Under the pieces are notes generated by a model. It worked only from the letters and a program-made list of their open reading frames with translations, was not told the origin of the DNA and did no database searches. Position numbers and translations under genes: made by a program. Shown in pieces: positions 21,562-34,615 of a DNA stretch of 60,000 bases. Each line of letters opens with the position of its first letter. Position 1 is the first letter of the stretch. Origin of the DNA: Cryptomeria japonica. Its lineage: Eukaryota; Streptophyta; Pinopsida; Cupressales; Cupressaceae. The stretch is from NCBI RefSeq assembly GCF_030272615.1, contig NC_081408.1:613408477-613468476 (forward strand). The letters are read 5' to 3'.

Positions 21562-24066
21562 ATGAGGTAGAGTAAATATTTAAAGATGATGAAGATGTAG
21601 AGTTGGTCAAATTTAATGATGGAGCATAGAGCTATGACTCTTCTCAAGTCAAGAATTAATAGTTGTGTAAACATTACACCTTATTAGGTACAAGGGTGGA
21701 GCACACCAATGTGCCATTACATTTCAGTTGCTCATGGTCTTAGATAGGCCATAAATTTATTACAGTCCAACGCCTACAGAGGTGATGGTCTTGTCAAAAT
21801 AAGTAAAGACTAAATCCTTCCTACGCATACGTTGTTATGTTGACACGCCATGGAGTAGATAAGGTTGAAATAAGGTTAATGTAAGAGCGATGGACAACTA
21901 AGAGAGAAGGAAAAAAATAGGCATTTAAGGAAATCAATTTCCTCGATTCCACTGGGCAAATAGAAGGCATTTATGAGGCATGAAGTCCCACAAATGGGAT
22001 AGGGGGATTTTTCAAGGCAAGGACTAAGGAGACTGTCAATGAGCATGCAGGGGATGGGTGCCCTATAACTCAGTATGGTCTTCTTAATTTGAGGGGATAC
22101 GAACAAAGAAGTGTAGGGGAAGGAGATTAATGGTTGATAGTGAATTGCAGGAGACTAGTTTCCTCCAAGGGCATCGTCTTAACAAATCATATTGCCCTAC
22201 CTATGCTTCCATGTTTTACATACATGTTTGCTAGGACATAGGAACGGTGCTGGCAAGGGTTGTTAAATCTAGTTTTATAACTGCCAATCACATTTTCTTG
22301 AAAGATTCTAAAGCCTTTTTAATAAACCCATCCTATGCTTATCTTGCAATCGTAACGTTTCATGAGGTGACAACATCTATGAGTTTTAGGGGTGGGTACG
22401 TTGAGAGTGTCGTCTAGTGTTGGTATAGCATTCAGGTCCATATTCAAAGATTTCAAACAAAAGAGGACTTTAGAGCTATCATCAAGTGACCCCTTCAAAT
22501 TTACGAGGTAGGCTTTGTCTGGAAAACCTTATTCTCTGTCAATATCACAAGCTACTCATGTATAATTAAAAAAATAAAATAAAAAAACTAAGCTTTTAAG
22601 AAAATCAATTTATTAGTACCTTTTCTGGTTATTAATGGAAAGTGTGTTTATTACAACATTGGATCATATGGGTTTTGGCCCATAAGTTATCAACAAAATG
22701 AGATTTAAATGTTGTGTATTACGAGTTGGACATGACTGGAAGAATGTTTGAAATGGTCATGGCTGGAAAACAAATTATGTAGTGTGGAGTTAGACTAAAT
22801 GTGTGGGTGAAACTAATCAATTCCCTAGTTGTCTGAAAAATATATAATGGGCTCTAAGAATTGAGAAGCATATCACACTACCATATATCTTGACATTGGT
22901 TAGTGCTGCTTGACGAGCATTTCTAGCAACCATTAAATATTAGCTTGATCATAGACACCATTGCTTAAGAACCCTCCCTGTGTTGTTAGTTAAGATGTTA
23001 TGACAATCAGTGGAACTATTTCTATAGAACCTTCCATACTTCTGGTTAAAATTCTATTATCTATTGAGAATTGAAACCACATTTAATATGATCTCAAACA
23101 ATGTTGATTTTGTATTTTGAGCAAGAAAGCTAAGTACACAATAGTTCACATTCGATTGTACTAATATTTAAAGTCATAGAAATTAATTCTTATTAAATCC
23201 TGACACATTATCATTATTTGTCTTTATTATAATAAGCTTTTATTCCAAGCTTGAGATCCATAATAATTCTCATTCTTCTCGAGGTTCCTAAGTAGCAGAT
23301 TTGTAATGTCATATGTTGATGTATTATGATGGTTTTAGGACCATTGCTTCCTACTAGATGATTGAAATGATGTCAAATTTAGGTATATTATATTGATCTT
23401 GTTTTGATTATCAACATTATTATATGATGTCATGATGCAAATTGAGTGGGGTATTCATTATGGGGTAACTAGTATTGGTTAATGATCATGTTTTATAGAT
23501 ATGAGCATAATCATGTACTTTATATCACTTGATAATTGTATGATTTAAGAGTCATTCTTATCATGAGAGTTGTAAGAATCAAAATTGTGTTTATAACTCT
23601 TGGGAGATCACATAAGTGTGGTAGAGATAATCCATTGATGAAGCATATAGACTGGTTTTACTTTTATCGCTATTTTACAATCAACATTGGTTTATGGGTT
23701 ATAGATGGACCTTTTGTTTTAGCTAGGTCATCGTCTCTGTTTCACCTACGTGAGTGGCAGCTGACGAGAAAATTGTTTGGGGTAAAGGGACCCTAGAAAG
23801 GTTTGCATACCCACTCCTTCATATACCATCATGTTAGATGGGTTTTAAATAGTTTTAAGAACTACGAAGTCTTTGTGCCTTCACATAGGCAAGGCCATTT
23901 GTGATGAGCCCCCGAGACATTAGGTCTGGCCCTTAGGTTTTGCAATTCTAAGTTTGGTTTAGTCTCACCACTCCTTCAAAATCTTATGTATTCTCTATTT
24001 ATCTATGCCCTCTTGATTCAGTTATGCTAGCTTTTTGAAATTAATTTCTCTATCCTTTCTATTGAA
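20080..24066. other. AT-rich region without recognisable genes
   Basis: No ORF here resembles a known protein; those present are short and compositionally random. The only clear feature besides the TG microsatellite is a 26-nt sequence at 23789-23814 that recurs at 41400-41425. Confidence 0.6.
21506..21560. repeat. (AT)n(GT)n microsatellite
   Basis: A run of AT dinucleotides passes into about 20 GT dinucleotides. The His/Thr-repeat ORF read from the opposite strand is a by-product. Confidence 0.95.
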
Positions 24067-24720
24067 TCACTTTATCAATGTCTCATTGAAATCTTCTAAG
24101 GTAGTGATTGAATCTTTCCCTTGGGCCATCATACCTTGATACCACCATTCGTGAGTCATCCCCTCAAGATGCATGTTGGAAAACTTGATGGCCTCTTCTT
24201 CAAACTTAGGATTCAAAAGGAAACATGTGTCCAATTTTTGCAACCAAGCTCTTGCTAAAGAGATATCAGATACAATAAAGGTGGGAATGGTGATCTTTCC
24301 AAAGTAGTGTTGAATGTCCTTTTGGGGCTGCTCATCACATCTTCTCCTCCTATGCCCATTCCTTGTCTTCATCTTATACTATTTTGTAAAGGAAGTGTCT
24401 CCTCATATGCCAACACTTAGGGAATTGTATTTATCATGAAGTCTTGTCATTTCATCTCCCTGATTGGGTTTCTCTTCTTCCATTGGTGTTGTCCCTTCCT
24501 TTTCTAGAAAATTGGCTTTAAAGGCTCTTGTATTTGGGTTAGCTAATTCCCTATCAGCACCAGAGCTTCTCCCTTTGATCCCATTTTTAATAGGTTTACC
24601 AGTACTCAGTGGTTCATACAGTCCTCTTAGGAGTTGGACCATCTCAACCATGGTGCCCCTCATATTAGCTTGAATCCAGTGCCCCTCATATGCGTATTCT
24701 TTTTTTTTTTTAAATATATA
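24067..24720 (-). pseudogene. gag: Ty3/gypsy gag fragment
   Basis: On the minus strand, a short N-terminal part (from about 24705: GTMVEMVQLLRGLYEPLS and a charged linker ending 24403) is followed after a stop by 24372-24067. That piece carries ARAWLQKLDTCFLLNPKFEE, then AIKFSNMHLEGMTHEWWYQG and a FNETLIK ending, the retrotransposon gag domain of gypsy elements. It breaks off after the capsid region, and no pol follows on the minus strand. It begins directly downstream of the dyad-word region at 24721-25105, which would be its leader. Confidence 0.8.
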
Positions 24721-25105
24721 TCCATCAGAATTCCAACGGCCAAACCGTCGGACCAACGGTATCCTCGTCGGTACAAAGTTTTTGGAAGCCGTCAGAATTG
24801 CGATGCCAACTGAAGAAACATCCAACAAGGATGTTATATGTCTGACACACTTTCTTGTCAAACGGTCGTCGATGCATATTCGTGGTGAGCATCAAAATTT
24901 TGACGTCTATCTGGCAACATTTTTGGCTAGAGGAGCGATCATGACTGCCATGGGAAGAGTTCACGATGTCGTCAGAATTCCGACGTTAAATGGCATCGTC
25001 GAAAATTCTGACGATGAGTTTTTGACGGCTTCATTTCTCAGCAGTCCAACGAAAAGTAGTCAAAATTCTGACGATAGGCCGTCGGAAATTAGCCCTGAAT
25101 GTACT
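24721..25105. repeat. CGTCAGAATTCTGACG dyad-word array upstream of gypsy gag
   Basis: Words close to the self-complementary CGTCAGAATTCTGACG recur with changes. Examples: ACCGT, 7 nt, ACGGT (24744-24760); TCAAAATTTTGA (24892-24903, perfect); CGTC, 8 nt, GACG (24970-24985); CATCGTC, 9 nt, GACGATG (24994-25016, perfect 7-bp stem); GTCA, 6 nt, TGAC (25059-25072). It lies between a copia gag fragment and the gypsy gag start, both on the minus strand. Confidence 0.65.
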
Positions 25106-26074
25106 AGTGATGGATAGCATGTAATATTGTTCTTTTGAATTTCTTTTCTATAACTGATATAATTGCTTGACCTACACTGATTAGCCATATGTCCAAATTT
25201 TCCACATGTACGATATTTTACATTCATTCTGCAATCTTTTGTCTTATGAGTATACTTATTGCATTTAGAACATTGACTAGGAGTAGATTTATAGTTCCGA
25301 TTTGCTCTATTTCTACATTGCCTAGCCATGTGACCAAATTTATTATAAATAAAACATCTACCATTGAATTTGTAAGCATTAAGTTTCCTTACCAGTGTCT
25401 TCTGGTTCCGATTGTTCTAATCCTCATTTGTAGTACCAGAGCTTTGACCTTGTTCAAATCCAAGTCCACTAAAATCTCCATTCTATCATTGGCTTTTCAA
25501 TAATTCATCAAGTTGTGCTGAACTAACCTTGAATTTTTCCTTGTACTCACTTGCAACAGTCAGATCATCTCTTAGGATTATCATTTGTCTTTCAAGTTCT
25601 TATTCATTGCTTTGGGATTATACTAATTTTGTTATCAACATATTATTTTCATGAGCCAACCAGAGGTCCAGATGTATTCTTCAAATCTATCTTTCAGAGA
25701 TCTACCCAGGTTTTCTTCATTCATCTTCTAGTCTTCAATCTCCTTTGACATCCTCATAGTTAGGGCTTGCATTTCATTCCTCGTGACCATATTCTCTTGA
25801 GTCGGCTTCTGACATGTTTCATTAAAGGCATCTTTCTCTTCATTATCCTGATTTTGTAGAAGTTCCTTCCTCCTAGCTTGAACAGATGACAACCTCTCCT
25901 GTAGGATAAGAATGAATTTCTTTGAAGAATTTAATTCCTCTTGTAACTTCAAGTTCTTCATCCTTTCAGCATCATAATCTTCAAGTGCTACCTCAAGTTT
26001 CTTCTCCATTCTCATATCCATGGATTATGGATTCAAGATCTTCCTCAAGTTGTTAGACTTCCTCTGAGGCACAA
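25105..26074 (-). pseudogene. gag: Ty1/copia-type gag with coiled coil and zinc knuckles
   Basis: Reading from the PBS at 26087, a coiled-coil part comes first (26021-25728, Glu/Lys/Leu-rich), then a further helical stretch, then tandem CCHC zinc knuckles near 25370-25180. One is intact (CSKCNKYTHKTKDC). One has lost its second Cys to Tyr (CFIYNKFGHMARQC). One has lost its first Cys (YRTCGKFGHMANQC). The ORF stops abruptly at about 25105, where the dyad-word array of the gypsy element starts, so no copia pol remains. It belongs with the LTR at 26090-26959. Confidence 0.75.
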
Positions 26075-26087
26075 GGCTCTGATACCA
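26075..26087 (-). other. primer-binding site, initiator tRNA-Met type
   Basis: The minus strand reads TGGTATCAGAGCC, the standard plant copia PBS, two bases after the LTR end at 26090. This fixes the LTR as a 5' LTR in minus orientation. Confidence 0.9.
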
Positions 26088-26089
26088 AT

Positions 26090-26959
26090 TGTTGGAATTA
26101 AAGAACATGGAGAGGGGGGGGTCAGTATTCTGTCGGTATGTTCAATTTTAATCTTATTATAACATGCATTCACCAACCGGTAAACTGGTACATATATAAT
26201 TGAAAGAAGTAAAGCAAACAATGAATCAATCACACAAATGAACACCATAGTGCAGATAATTTATATGTGGAAAACCTCAAAGAGGAAAAACCACAGTGGG
26301 ATTTGAGACCCACAATATCAATCCACTGGCCATATGAAAAGATATTACATAATATGGGGGCATGCGCATGCAGGAAGGCTTACTACCTAGAGCACACTGC
26401 TCAACACAAAGGAGTCTCATTGACTACAGTCACTTTGAATAAGAAAACATAAGAGTGAACTCATTTAATGCATCTACTATGCCTGATTGAGTTCCGGTTC
26501 AAGCTCTGACTGTTCCAGTTCTGTAACCTTAAACCCTTACCGAAATAACCTTTGCATCCAAAATCATCTACAAATCATTACACAATATTGATCTCATACA
26601 TAGATGACGTTATACACATGATCTTCACATTACTCACAACACCACATCCTCCTATATAAAAATTGATCTAATCAACTGACCTATATACCCTTACAATCCT
26701 TCATGACTCATGTCGTCTTACATAGATAATACAAAAATGATTATACATGTTGACTCATTACATATATACATAGATAACAAAATGAATTGTCGATTTTCGG
26801 ATCTCCCAATGATGTCAGCCTCCTATGTTGGTATTCATAGAATCCTTCCTACCGGTGAAGATACATGTCAGTGAAGTGTCAAACCAAACAATGAAGTCGG
26901 AACATGTTGCCATCAATGACAACATATGAAATGAATAAAATGAGTGGAAATTGCCAACA
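26090..26959 (-). mobile_element. Ty1/copia 5' LTR (870 bp)
   Basis: On the minus strand the LTR begins TGTTGGCAATTTCC at 26959 and ends TTCCAACA at 26090, so it has matching TGTTGG/CCAACA ends, followed by the tRNA-Met PBS. Within it, on the plus strand, are a G-run (GAGAGGGGGGGG) near 26110 and GGAAAAACCACAGTGGG near 26285. Both recur in the LTR at 56220-57245, so the two belong to related families. The far end touches the plus-strand copia gag, which suggests that this element inserted there. Confidence 0.85.
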
Positions 26960-29364
26960 AGTTATCCAAAACAAAATGCCATAACCAACACCAAAAGTAC
27001 AAAACTCAATCTGAAATAAAAATCACAACTGTAACAACCAAAAGTATATCTAGACCAACATCCATCCGGATAACCAGGTTTGGCATCAATGACAACCATA
27101 CAATCCCATGCTTCCAACAAGATGAACCTAAAGCAAGCAATGACATGGATGAGTTAGAAGAAAACTTTGTGAGAAGACTAAAGAAAGGATCCAAAAAATA
27201 TAAAGGTAAGTTTCCCTTCAAATGTTTCAATTATGGAAGGATTGGTCATTATTCTTCTAGATGTACTTATAGGGATATTATGGTAGAGAAATTGATGATG
27301 ATAACAAGGGAAAGGATAGTTGTAGATGGAATAATAAAAATAAGAGAACAAATGATAAAGACACGCCTAAGAATATTTTTTTCTTAATGAAGATTTATTC
27401 ATCTGAAGATGAAGATGGTGATGACTCAAATAAATAATCATTGTTTTTAGCTATAGAGGAGAAGAATAATGAAAGGACCAACAAGTCTTAAGGTATGGAG
27501 AATAGTTAAAAACCAGTGAATGTGAAGACTGCACTGCATGCAAAAGCAGTGCCTAAAGCATGGATAATTGATTTTGGATGTTCAAATCATATGATAAGTG
27601 ATGAAGGAAAGTTAATTAATTTTGAAAAGTATGATGGTGGATTTGTAATGTTTGCAAGTGAGGAGGTTGTACCTATTTGTGGAAAAGGTATTATTTTAAT
27701 TGATATTAAGCATAAGACTGATGGTGTTTATTATAATAAGGGTTTGACACAATATTTTGAGTGTGTGTCAAATGTATAGTAAGGGTTATAAGCTTGTATT
27801 TCATGGGTCTAGATGTGAAATTAGAAAAGGAAGTTCTAAGAGATTAGTTGCAGAAGGTATAACAACTAATAGCAATGTTTACTATGTGAAGGATGACAGT
27901 GGAAGCAATTGTATGTTGGCATAGAGAAATGAATGTTGGTTGTGGCACAAAAGGATGGGACATATCAATTTTGACAATATGGTGAAGATTAGTTCTACTC
28001 ATATTGTAAGATATTTACCAAATATTATCAAACATGTCGATAATGTGTGTAGGGAATGTCATTTGGGAAAGCAAACAAGAAGGAAATTCAAGAACAAAGA
28101 GTAATATACTTCAAAATCTTTGGAACTAATTCATACAGATCTATGTGGACCTACAAGAACAAGAGGAATGAATGGTGAAAGGTATTTTATGTTTCTTATT
28201 GATGATCATTCTATAATGCCATGGGTTACTTTCTTGAGAGAGAAAAATGAAGCATTAGAGAAGTTTAAAGTATTCAATTCTATAGTTTAAAGTATTCAAT
28301 TCTATGGTTTAAAATCAAGTAGATGCTAAGATCAAATTTTTAAGGTCTAATAGAGAAGGAGAGATTAATTCAAATGAATTTGATAGATTCTATGAACAAC
28401 ATGGTATTAGAAAATATTTTTATGCTCCTAGGACCCTTCAACATAATGGAGTTGTTGAAAGAAAGAATAGAACTATTGTTGAAATGGCTAGGACTATGTT
28501 GAAGGATGCTAACTTGCCTAATGTGTATTAGAAAAAAGTTGTGCATACTATTGTTTATATTCTTAATAAGGTACAAATAAGAGTGAATCACAAAAATACA
28601 CCTTATGAGCTATGGAATGAAAGACCTCATATAGTCAAGTATTTCAAAATTCTTGGAAGAAAGTGATACATAAGGAGAGATGGGTAAGATCTAGGGAAGT
28701 TTGATGCAAATCAGATGAAGGAATATTTTTGGGATATTCTACAAGGAGTAAGGCATACTGATGTGACAACAAGAGGCTGTACAAGATTGTGGAGAGTGCA
28801 AATGTTAAAGTCGGTGAAGAATGGAATTATACTAAGATTGTACCTACATTTGAGATTGAAATAGAAGTTATCCATGTTTTTGTAGAAGAGAAGACTACTC
28901 TGGAAGATAAAGAACAGACTAATGCAGAAGAAAAAGAACCTAAACAAACACCTAAGATACCAACAAAATATGTGCAAAAGAATCATTTAGAGGAACAGAT
29001 CATTGGAGACAATAATACAGGTGTTTAGACAAAAAGAAGACTTGCATAAACCAATGAATAATAAAATTACTATTTTTTATCTCGAGTTGATCCAAAGACC
29101 TATGCAGAGGTAGGCAAGGATGGATGTTGGATAAATGGAATAGAAGAAGAGTTGAATCAGATAGAGAAGAATCAAACATATGAATTGGTACCTAGATTGG
29201 TGGATAAGAATATAATAGGAACTCAGTGGGTGTTCTATAACAAGATAAATGAATATGGAAAAGTCATAAGGAACAAGGCAAAATTGGTGTGTAAGGTTTA
29301 TTCACAAGTTGAAGGTATAGATTTTGAGGAGACATTTTCTCCGATAGCAAGAATGTGTAAGTGA
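26960..29364 (+). pseudogene. Ty1/copia element, gag to RT N-terminus, degenerate
   Basis: Domains in order on the plus strand: gag C-terminus with LEENFVRRLKKGSKKYKGKF and a zinc knuckle whose second Cys is Tyr (CFNYGRIGHYSSRC, about 27223-27264); protease WIIDFGCSNHM (27564 onward) with Phe in place of the usual Ser of DSG; the integrase zinc part LWHKRMGHI and CRECHLGKQ (27940-28080); the integrase core LELIHTDLCGP and VVERKNRT; then the RT start NIIGTQWVFYNK to FEETFSPIARM (29215-29357). Several frameshifts and stops occur, and a 22-bp direct duplication sits at 28264-28310. The RT breaks at 29360 and resumes near 32600. Confidence 0.85.
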
Positions 29365-32300
29365 TTCTCATAGGGTAAAAGGCCCATACTTCCTAAAAAA
29401 TCATCCATCCCATTAAGTGAAACCTAACATTCTAAGCATCCAACCATAAATTAATGCATGGAAATCTTAGTTTTTTCTTATCAAATGTGTTGTTTCAAAA
29501 TATACAACATTTTATCTACCCTGAGTAGAATACAAAATTTGATATGCCTCACACATGACTAATTAACTTAAGTTTTTAGGTTTGGGACATAAGTATGTCA
29601 CATATACCTCATTAATCCATTCATATTAAAAGAGTACCCTAAATTCTATTTTAGATTCTGATATAGCATAAAAAATTTAATGAGTTACATTATTTTTTGA
29701 GTTGTTCAACAATTTTGTTGCTTAACTATATACTTGCAAAGAATTCATTATATTTATGTTGCAGTTTTGTTTTAACCATCAACAACATGATTTTATTTTC
29801 TCTTGACATAAGAGATGTCAATATTTAAATCACAAATTAATTCCAACCATCTTGATTAGTGAGAACTTATCTTATCTTGCTTGAATAAGTAAACTACACT
29901 ATGATTATTAGTTTTTAGAATTAAAAAATTTCCCAAATCACTAACCTAATTCTCTTTTATTATGAGCTTTCAAAAATTCCTTTCCCCATTTCCAAAGTTC
30001 AAGTAGAACCTAATAGATGTGCACCTTATTTCCTTCTCCCATTATTGTCATATGAATTAAGCTCTTAGGATTTTTCTTACCTATCTACCACGTATCATTT
30101 TCCCCATTTCCCTAAACTACCACATTATACCTAACTTTTTCACTTTCAATCCTAGTCTTTAAGATTTCCTCCTACCATTACTTTTTAGGAGATTATATAT
30201 CATCCTTTACCCCTAATCCCAGAACCCAGAACTACTAATATTAGATATTCATTATCCACAATCTCCTTCCGATCTCACTCATATTATAGGTTTTTGGGAT
30301 TCTTCATCCCATTTCCCTAAGGTGTATCTTATATATGATAAGTCCAATCTCTAAACCCTAAAAAAATCATGCATCCCCTCTCTCTCTTCTTTTGTTTCCC
30401 TCTATCATTTAATAACCTCTATTCAAGATCCTTGACCAATTTCTCTTTAATCATAGGCTTTAAATTTTTCATACTTCCCCTTCCCAAAAGTCTATCTAAC
30501 AATTGTTATCCCCAAATATTGAACCCCACTATATCCTTTCTTTTATATCTTGAATACTTAAATTTACTATTTCTCCTTACTACCATACATAAAAGGTATG
30601 TGGTATATTATAACTCTAATCCATCATTCCTCATAAGTTCCTTCTTTCTTTTCTTTTTTATTCACAGTAGTGGTATTAGACCTCTTTGATCTACAATCTA
30701 CTATCCTCTTACTTTTATATTAAGTATTATGATTTCCTAATCCCCAACCACTTTCTCTCCTCTTATATATTTTTAGGTCTCTCCATAATATACTCCCCAA
30801 AGCACATCATGTACTTGGTAAGTTTGATCTCCAAAACCTAAAACCTCACTCCTTTAGACATGCCATTTTATTTTAGCCTCTTGGGATTTATAATGTCATA
30901 CCTGAAGAAAACGAACATGCAACTACCTATATCCCCACTCCTTATTCCCTCATCCTTGTTGGCATCTGGCATGTGCTTTCACAAAACTCCATATCATATT
31001 ATTAAGGTATTTTATACCTCCAATAATATTATTCAAGTATAAGGAAATGTAAGACATCAATGCTCAAGCAACAAAACCTACCTACCTCTCATAATGATCC
31101 AAGCACACTATTAATGACTGGAATTAAATGTAATAGATATGTAGATTCCTTAAAATCTTGATAAAACAAAATTAAGCCCATCAAAGGTCCATATCTACAT
31201 GCAATTTCATAGAAAGACTGAGATTAAGTAGGGACACCTCACTACCATAAATGCAAATCTCAGTTGTCACAAATCTATGTAGATATGTCTATGAATATAA
31301 TTCTAAGAGTGGTTATAGTATTTTAATTATCCAAGTCATCCACCATCATATCCAAGAAATAATTTTATGTATTATAATGCAAGTATATGTTTTACTAGCT
31401 TATAAACTCCTTAATCCCTAATGGTTATTAAAATCCATGTTATTAAAATACTATAAATACAATAGTGCAAAATGTAATAAGGGTTGGTCTTTGTGTAAAA
31501 TTTATATCTTGTTTATTCACAATATATTCTAGGATATCAATCAATGAAGGTACAATATTATATGGAATTGATATTATTTGTATGGGATATAGGAAGGTGT
31601 ATTCAAGCTAAGTGATTTCATTGTTAGATGTATCCATGCAAATTTGTGATACTTTAGGGGGATGCTTGAACTTGTCTATGATATCTTTGACCATACTTGT
31701 TGTCCTGATATAATGAATAGTTATTATCATATAATATTATAAATCATTATATTTTCTTTGTAATTCTATTCTCTTAATTACATACAGGGTATTGTTGATC
31801 TAAGATCAATTATTAAGTATGTGTGGTTATGCAATCTTTTATCTATTGTTATGATTTTATTATTGTTTTATGTGGCTATATTTTATTCTTGCATGGTGTA
31901 ACTATATATTGCCCAATCAATTTGCATTGTTCAAGTTGACCTATATTTCAATCATCTCCATTCATGAGACATTTTTTTATTTATTTTCTTGTCCTTATTT
32001 CATGCATAAACTAGTGTTACTATTTTTACCATATTAGAGAGAATTCACATTTGACTAATACATCGAGACCTTTATACATGTATGAATATTTATTACTAGA
32101 TAGATCATTATTTCAACAATGTATAATATTAGTGAGATTCTATCAAATGGATTTAGGTTTTCATTAGTAAGATATAAAATTCATATGCAATATGAAATAT
32201 TAAGTAGACTTATCTTGTGTGATATGATTTATTCTATGTCCTTTGGTGCATATCTATGTTTTTTCATATATAATGTTAATGAGGTTTAGTTGCACTGTTC

Positions 32301-32570
32301 ATGGTTTCAATTTAGTCAAAGCCCTACTTGAATTGTTTTCTTATTCCAAAATTTCAAGTGAATATCCCCTTGGTTCTTGGTTCTATAGAACTTAAAGAAG
32401 AAAAGTATTTTCCCTAATCCTATGTGTTGGCTCAAAACCACCTCATCCTTGTGGATGTTTCACTCTCTAATATTGAATATAACTTGTTTCCCTTACCTCA
32501 CTTTGGATTTTGATGTTATATGAGAAGTCTCATGGTTTTCAAAAATTACCTGAGTAGATTATAAATTAGA
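29365..32570. other. 3.2-kb non-coding segment interrupting copia RT
   Basis: The flanking RT pieces fit together with only about 20 residues missing, so this segment looks inserted. It is AT-rich with no recognisable ORF; the 106-aa ORF at 30369 is Ser/Phe/Leu-rich and unconvincing. I could not define termini or a target-site duplication. Confidence 0.5.
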
Positions 32571-32574
32571 ATTG

Positions 32575-33444
32575 TACAAGGAAATATGGTAGCAAAAGGG
32601 TGCTCTTAGAAAGACAAACTTGATTTTAAGACTACACTTTTACATGGAGATATTAAAGAGGAATTTATATGTGACAAGCTGACAATTTTGTGGAAAAGAG
32701 AAAAGAAATTTGGTTTTGAAAGTTAAAATGGTCATTGTATGGTTTGAAGTCATCTTCATGTATGCAGTATTATAATTTTAATCTTTTGCATTAAATCTGG
32801 GTTTTGTTAGAAGTGAAAAAATCACTATTTATATTATAAAATTATTGTTGATTAGTTTATAATTATTATCTTGTATATTGACGACATGTTAATTTTTCAA
32901 AACAACATGATGATTAGATAAATTAAAACATTGTTTTCTAGTGTATTTTACATGACTTGGATTTAGGGGCTAATAAATTAACTTTTATAATATCTAAATC
33001 AATATCGGTTAGGTTTGTGAAAAGTTTTTGCTTAGTTGAAGCATATTGTATAATGGTTTTCTATGTAATACATTAAACCATTAATTGTTCCTCTTGTGTA
33101 GGAATGAGGATTTCATTGGAATAATTTTCTAAGTTATATGATGATTTTAAGGATATGTATAGTTATCCTTATTCTAGCATTGTTGGCAGCATAGTGTATG
33201 AAATGGATTATACTAGACTAGATATTGCCTAAGAAATGGGAGTTCTTAGCAAGTTTGTGTCTAAACCTAGTAGAGAATATCGAAATTATGTTTTAGGAGT
33301 GCTTGGATATATTTGGGGGATTTATATTATTTTTTATGTTATCTTAGGACTAATAATGTGGGTAATATGTCTAGCATACATGGCTTTGTTCATTCATATT
33401 GGTTGTTGGTGCAAAACAATAGATATTCACATAGCTTGGTACTC
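32575..33444 (+). pseudogene. copia RT, C-terminal part
   Basis: Across several frames the copia RT can be followed: FLHGDIKEE (32640 region), KVKxxxYGLKSS, YIDDM (near 32880, the catalytic YxDD with Ile), then SIVGSIVYEMDYTRLDIA and GVLSKFVSKPSREY (33180-33290), which match the end of copia RT. Stops and frameshifts are frequent, more than in the gypsy element, so this copy is older or less constrained. Confidence 0.8.
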
Positions 33445-34615
33445 AACTTAGAGACACAAGTTTCCACTGAGTAGCTAACTGAACTCTATTACTCTGACTC
33501 ATTTATCTATCAATCTGAGGATGTGTAACTTGAAATGGGACTGCAAAATATATGCACTAAGAGTTTCTAGGAACAAGTCAATCTTATTCTAGGCAAATAG
33601 GAATGCTAGATAAATCTTTTACGAAAAAAGAAACTACTTTGAAATGATAACTCAGAAAGACAGTGCTAACTTCTACTACCAAAATGTAAACTATTTTAGC
33701 TTATGCAGAAACAACTACTCTTCTTGATTGTGGCTGCAAGAACAAACATAGTGTAACAGTCTATGGCTACAGGAATAGACAATGAGCAAATTAATAGAAC
33801 AAAACTAAGTAACTTGAAAGAAGGAGTACATTAAATACAATTAAATAGAATCCTCACCAAGTGGGCCCCCTTGGGTGAGTCTCCTAAAATGAGAGTTACA
33901 GTAGAAACTAACTGATCAAGCTCACACACCCATATCAAAACACCATAAGTTGCTTCAGAAAATATATATTCTTCTTATTTAGAAACTAGTTCAACAACAT
34001 AACATTACTTAATACAAAATCAAGAACTAAATGTATGAGGAATGAGAGAAGGATTTATAACATTCATCCTCACAATAATTCCCAAAACATTCTCTCCACT
34101 TCCCAATAGCTAAGTGGAAGTTTTTATTTAAACTTATGAAATCTAAGAATACAAAGACAATTAGGACTCAATATTTCTTCGAACATTTGTAGATCTTTCC
34201 TATATATCCTCTAACATTTGTCATGATCAAGAACATAATTCATTAACGGATCAATACTAATCTACATATTCCTTAATGAGCTTTGTCATCAATACCCGAG
34301 TCACAACAGATCTTTGAAATCTTCTTGACCTGTTGTCCATCCTTTGCCCACGTTGCCATGTTGTTATGAATGAAGCTTTGTTATGGATCACAAAGACTAT
34401 TTCCACGCAGGTGCAACACAAGGATTAGAGCAAGCATTCCATCCACATTTCATGACCACTCATTTGTACACATTTATAAGTCACATATAATAGTAAATAC
34501 TAATAATTGCATTCATAAAGTTCAGGGTATTTGTCAAATAAAGGTTTCCAACTATAGGTGGTATGATTATCAAATTAGGTGTATAAGGTCGACTAAAGTA
34601 TGTTTATAAAGTCCA
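33445..34615. other. 1.2-kb non-coding segment between copia RT and RNase H
   Basis: This separates two parts of the same copia polyprotein. No ORF or clear termini were seen. It contains CCAAGTGGGCCCCCTTGG near 33859, an imperfect palindrome. It may be another LTR or a short element. Confidence 0.45.

Noticed and set aside
21435-21674. 79-aa ORF with a His/Thr repeat
   Set aside because: Produced by the GT microsatellite.
30369-30689. 106-aa ORF in the segment interrupting copia
   Set aside because: Phe/Leu/Ser-rich composition from pyrimidine-rich DNA; no domain seen.
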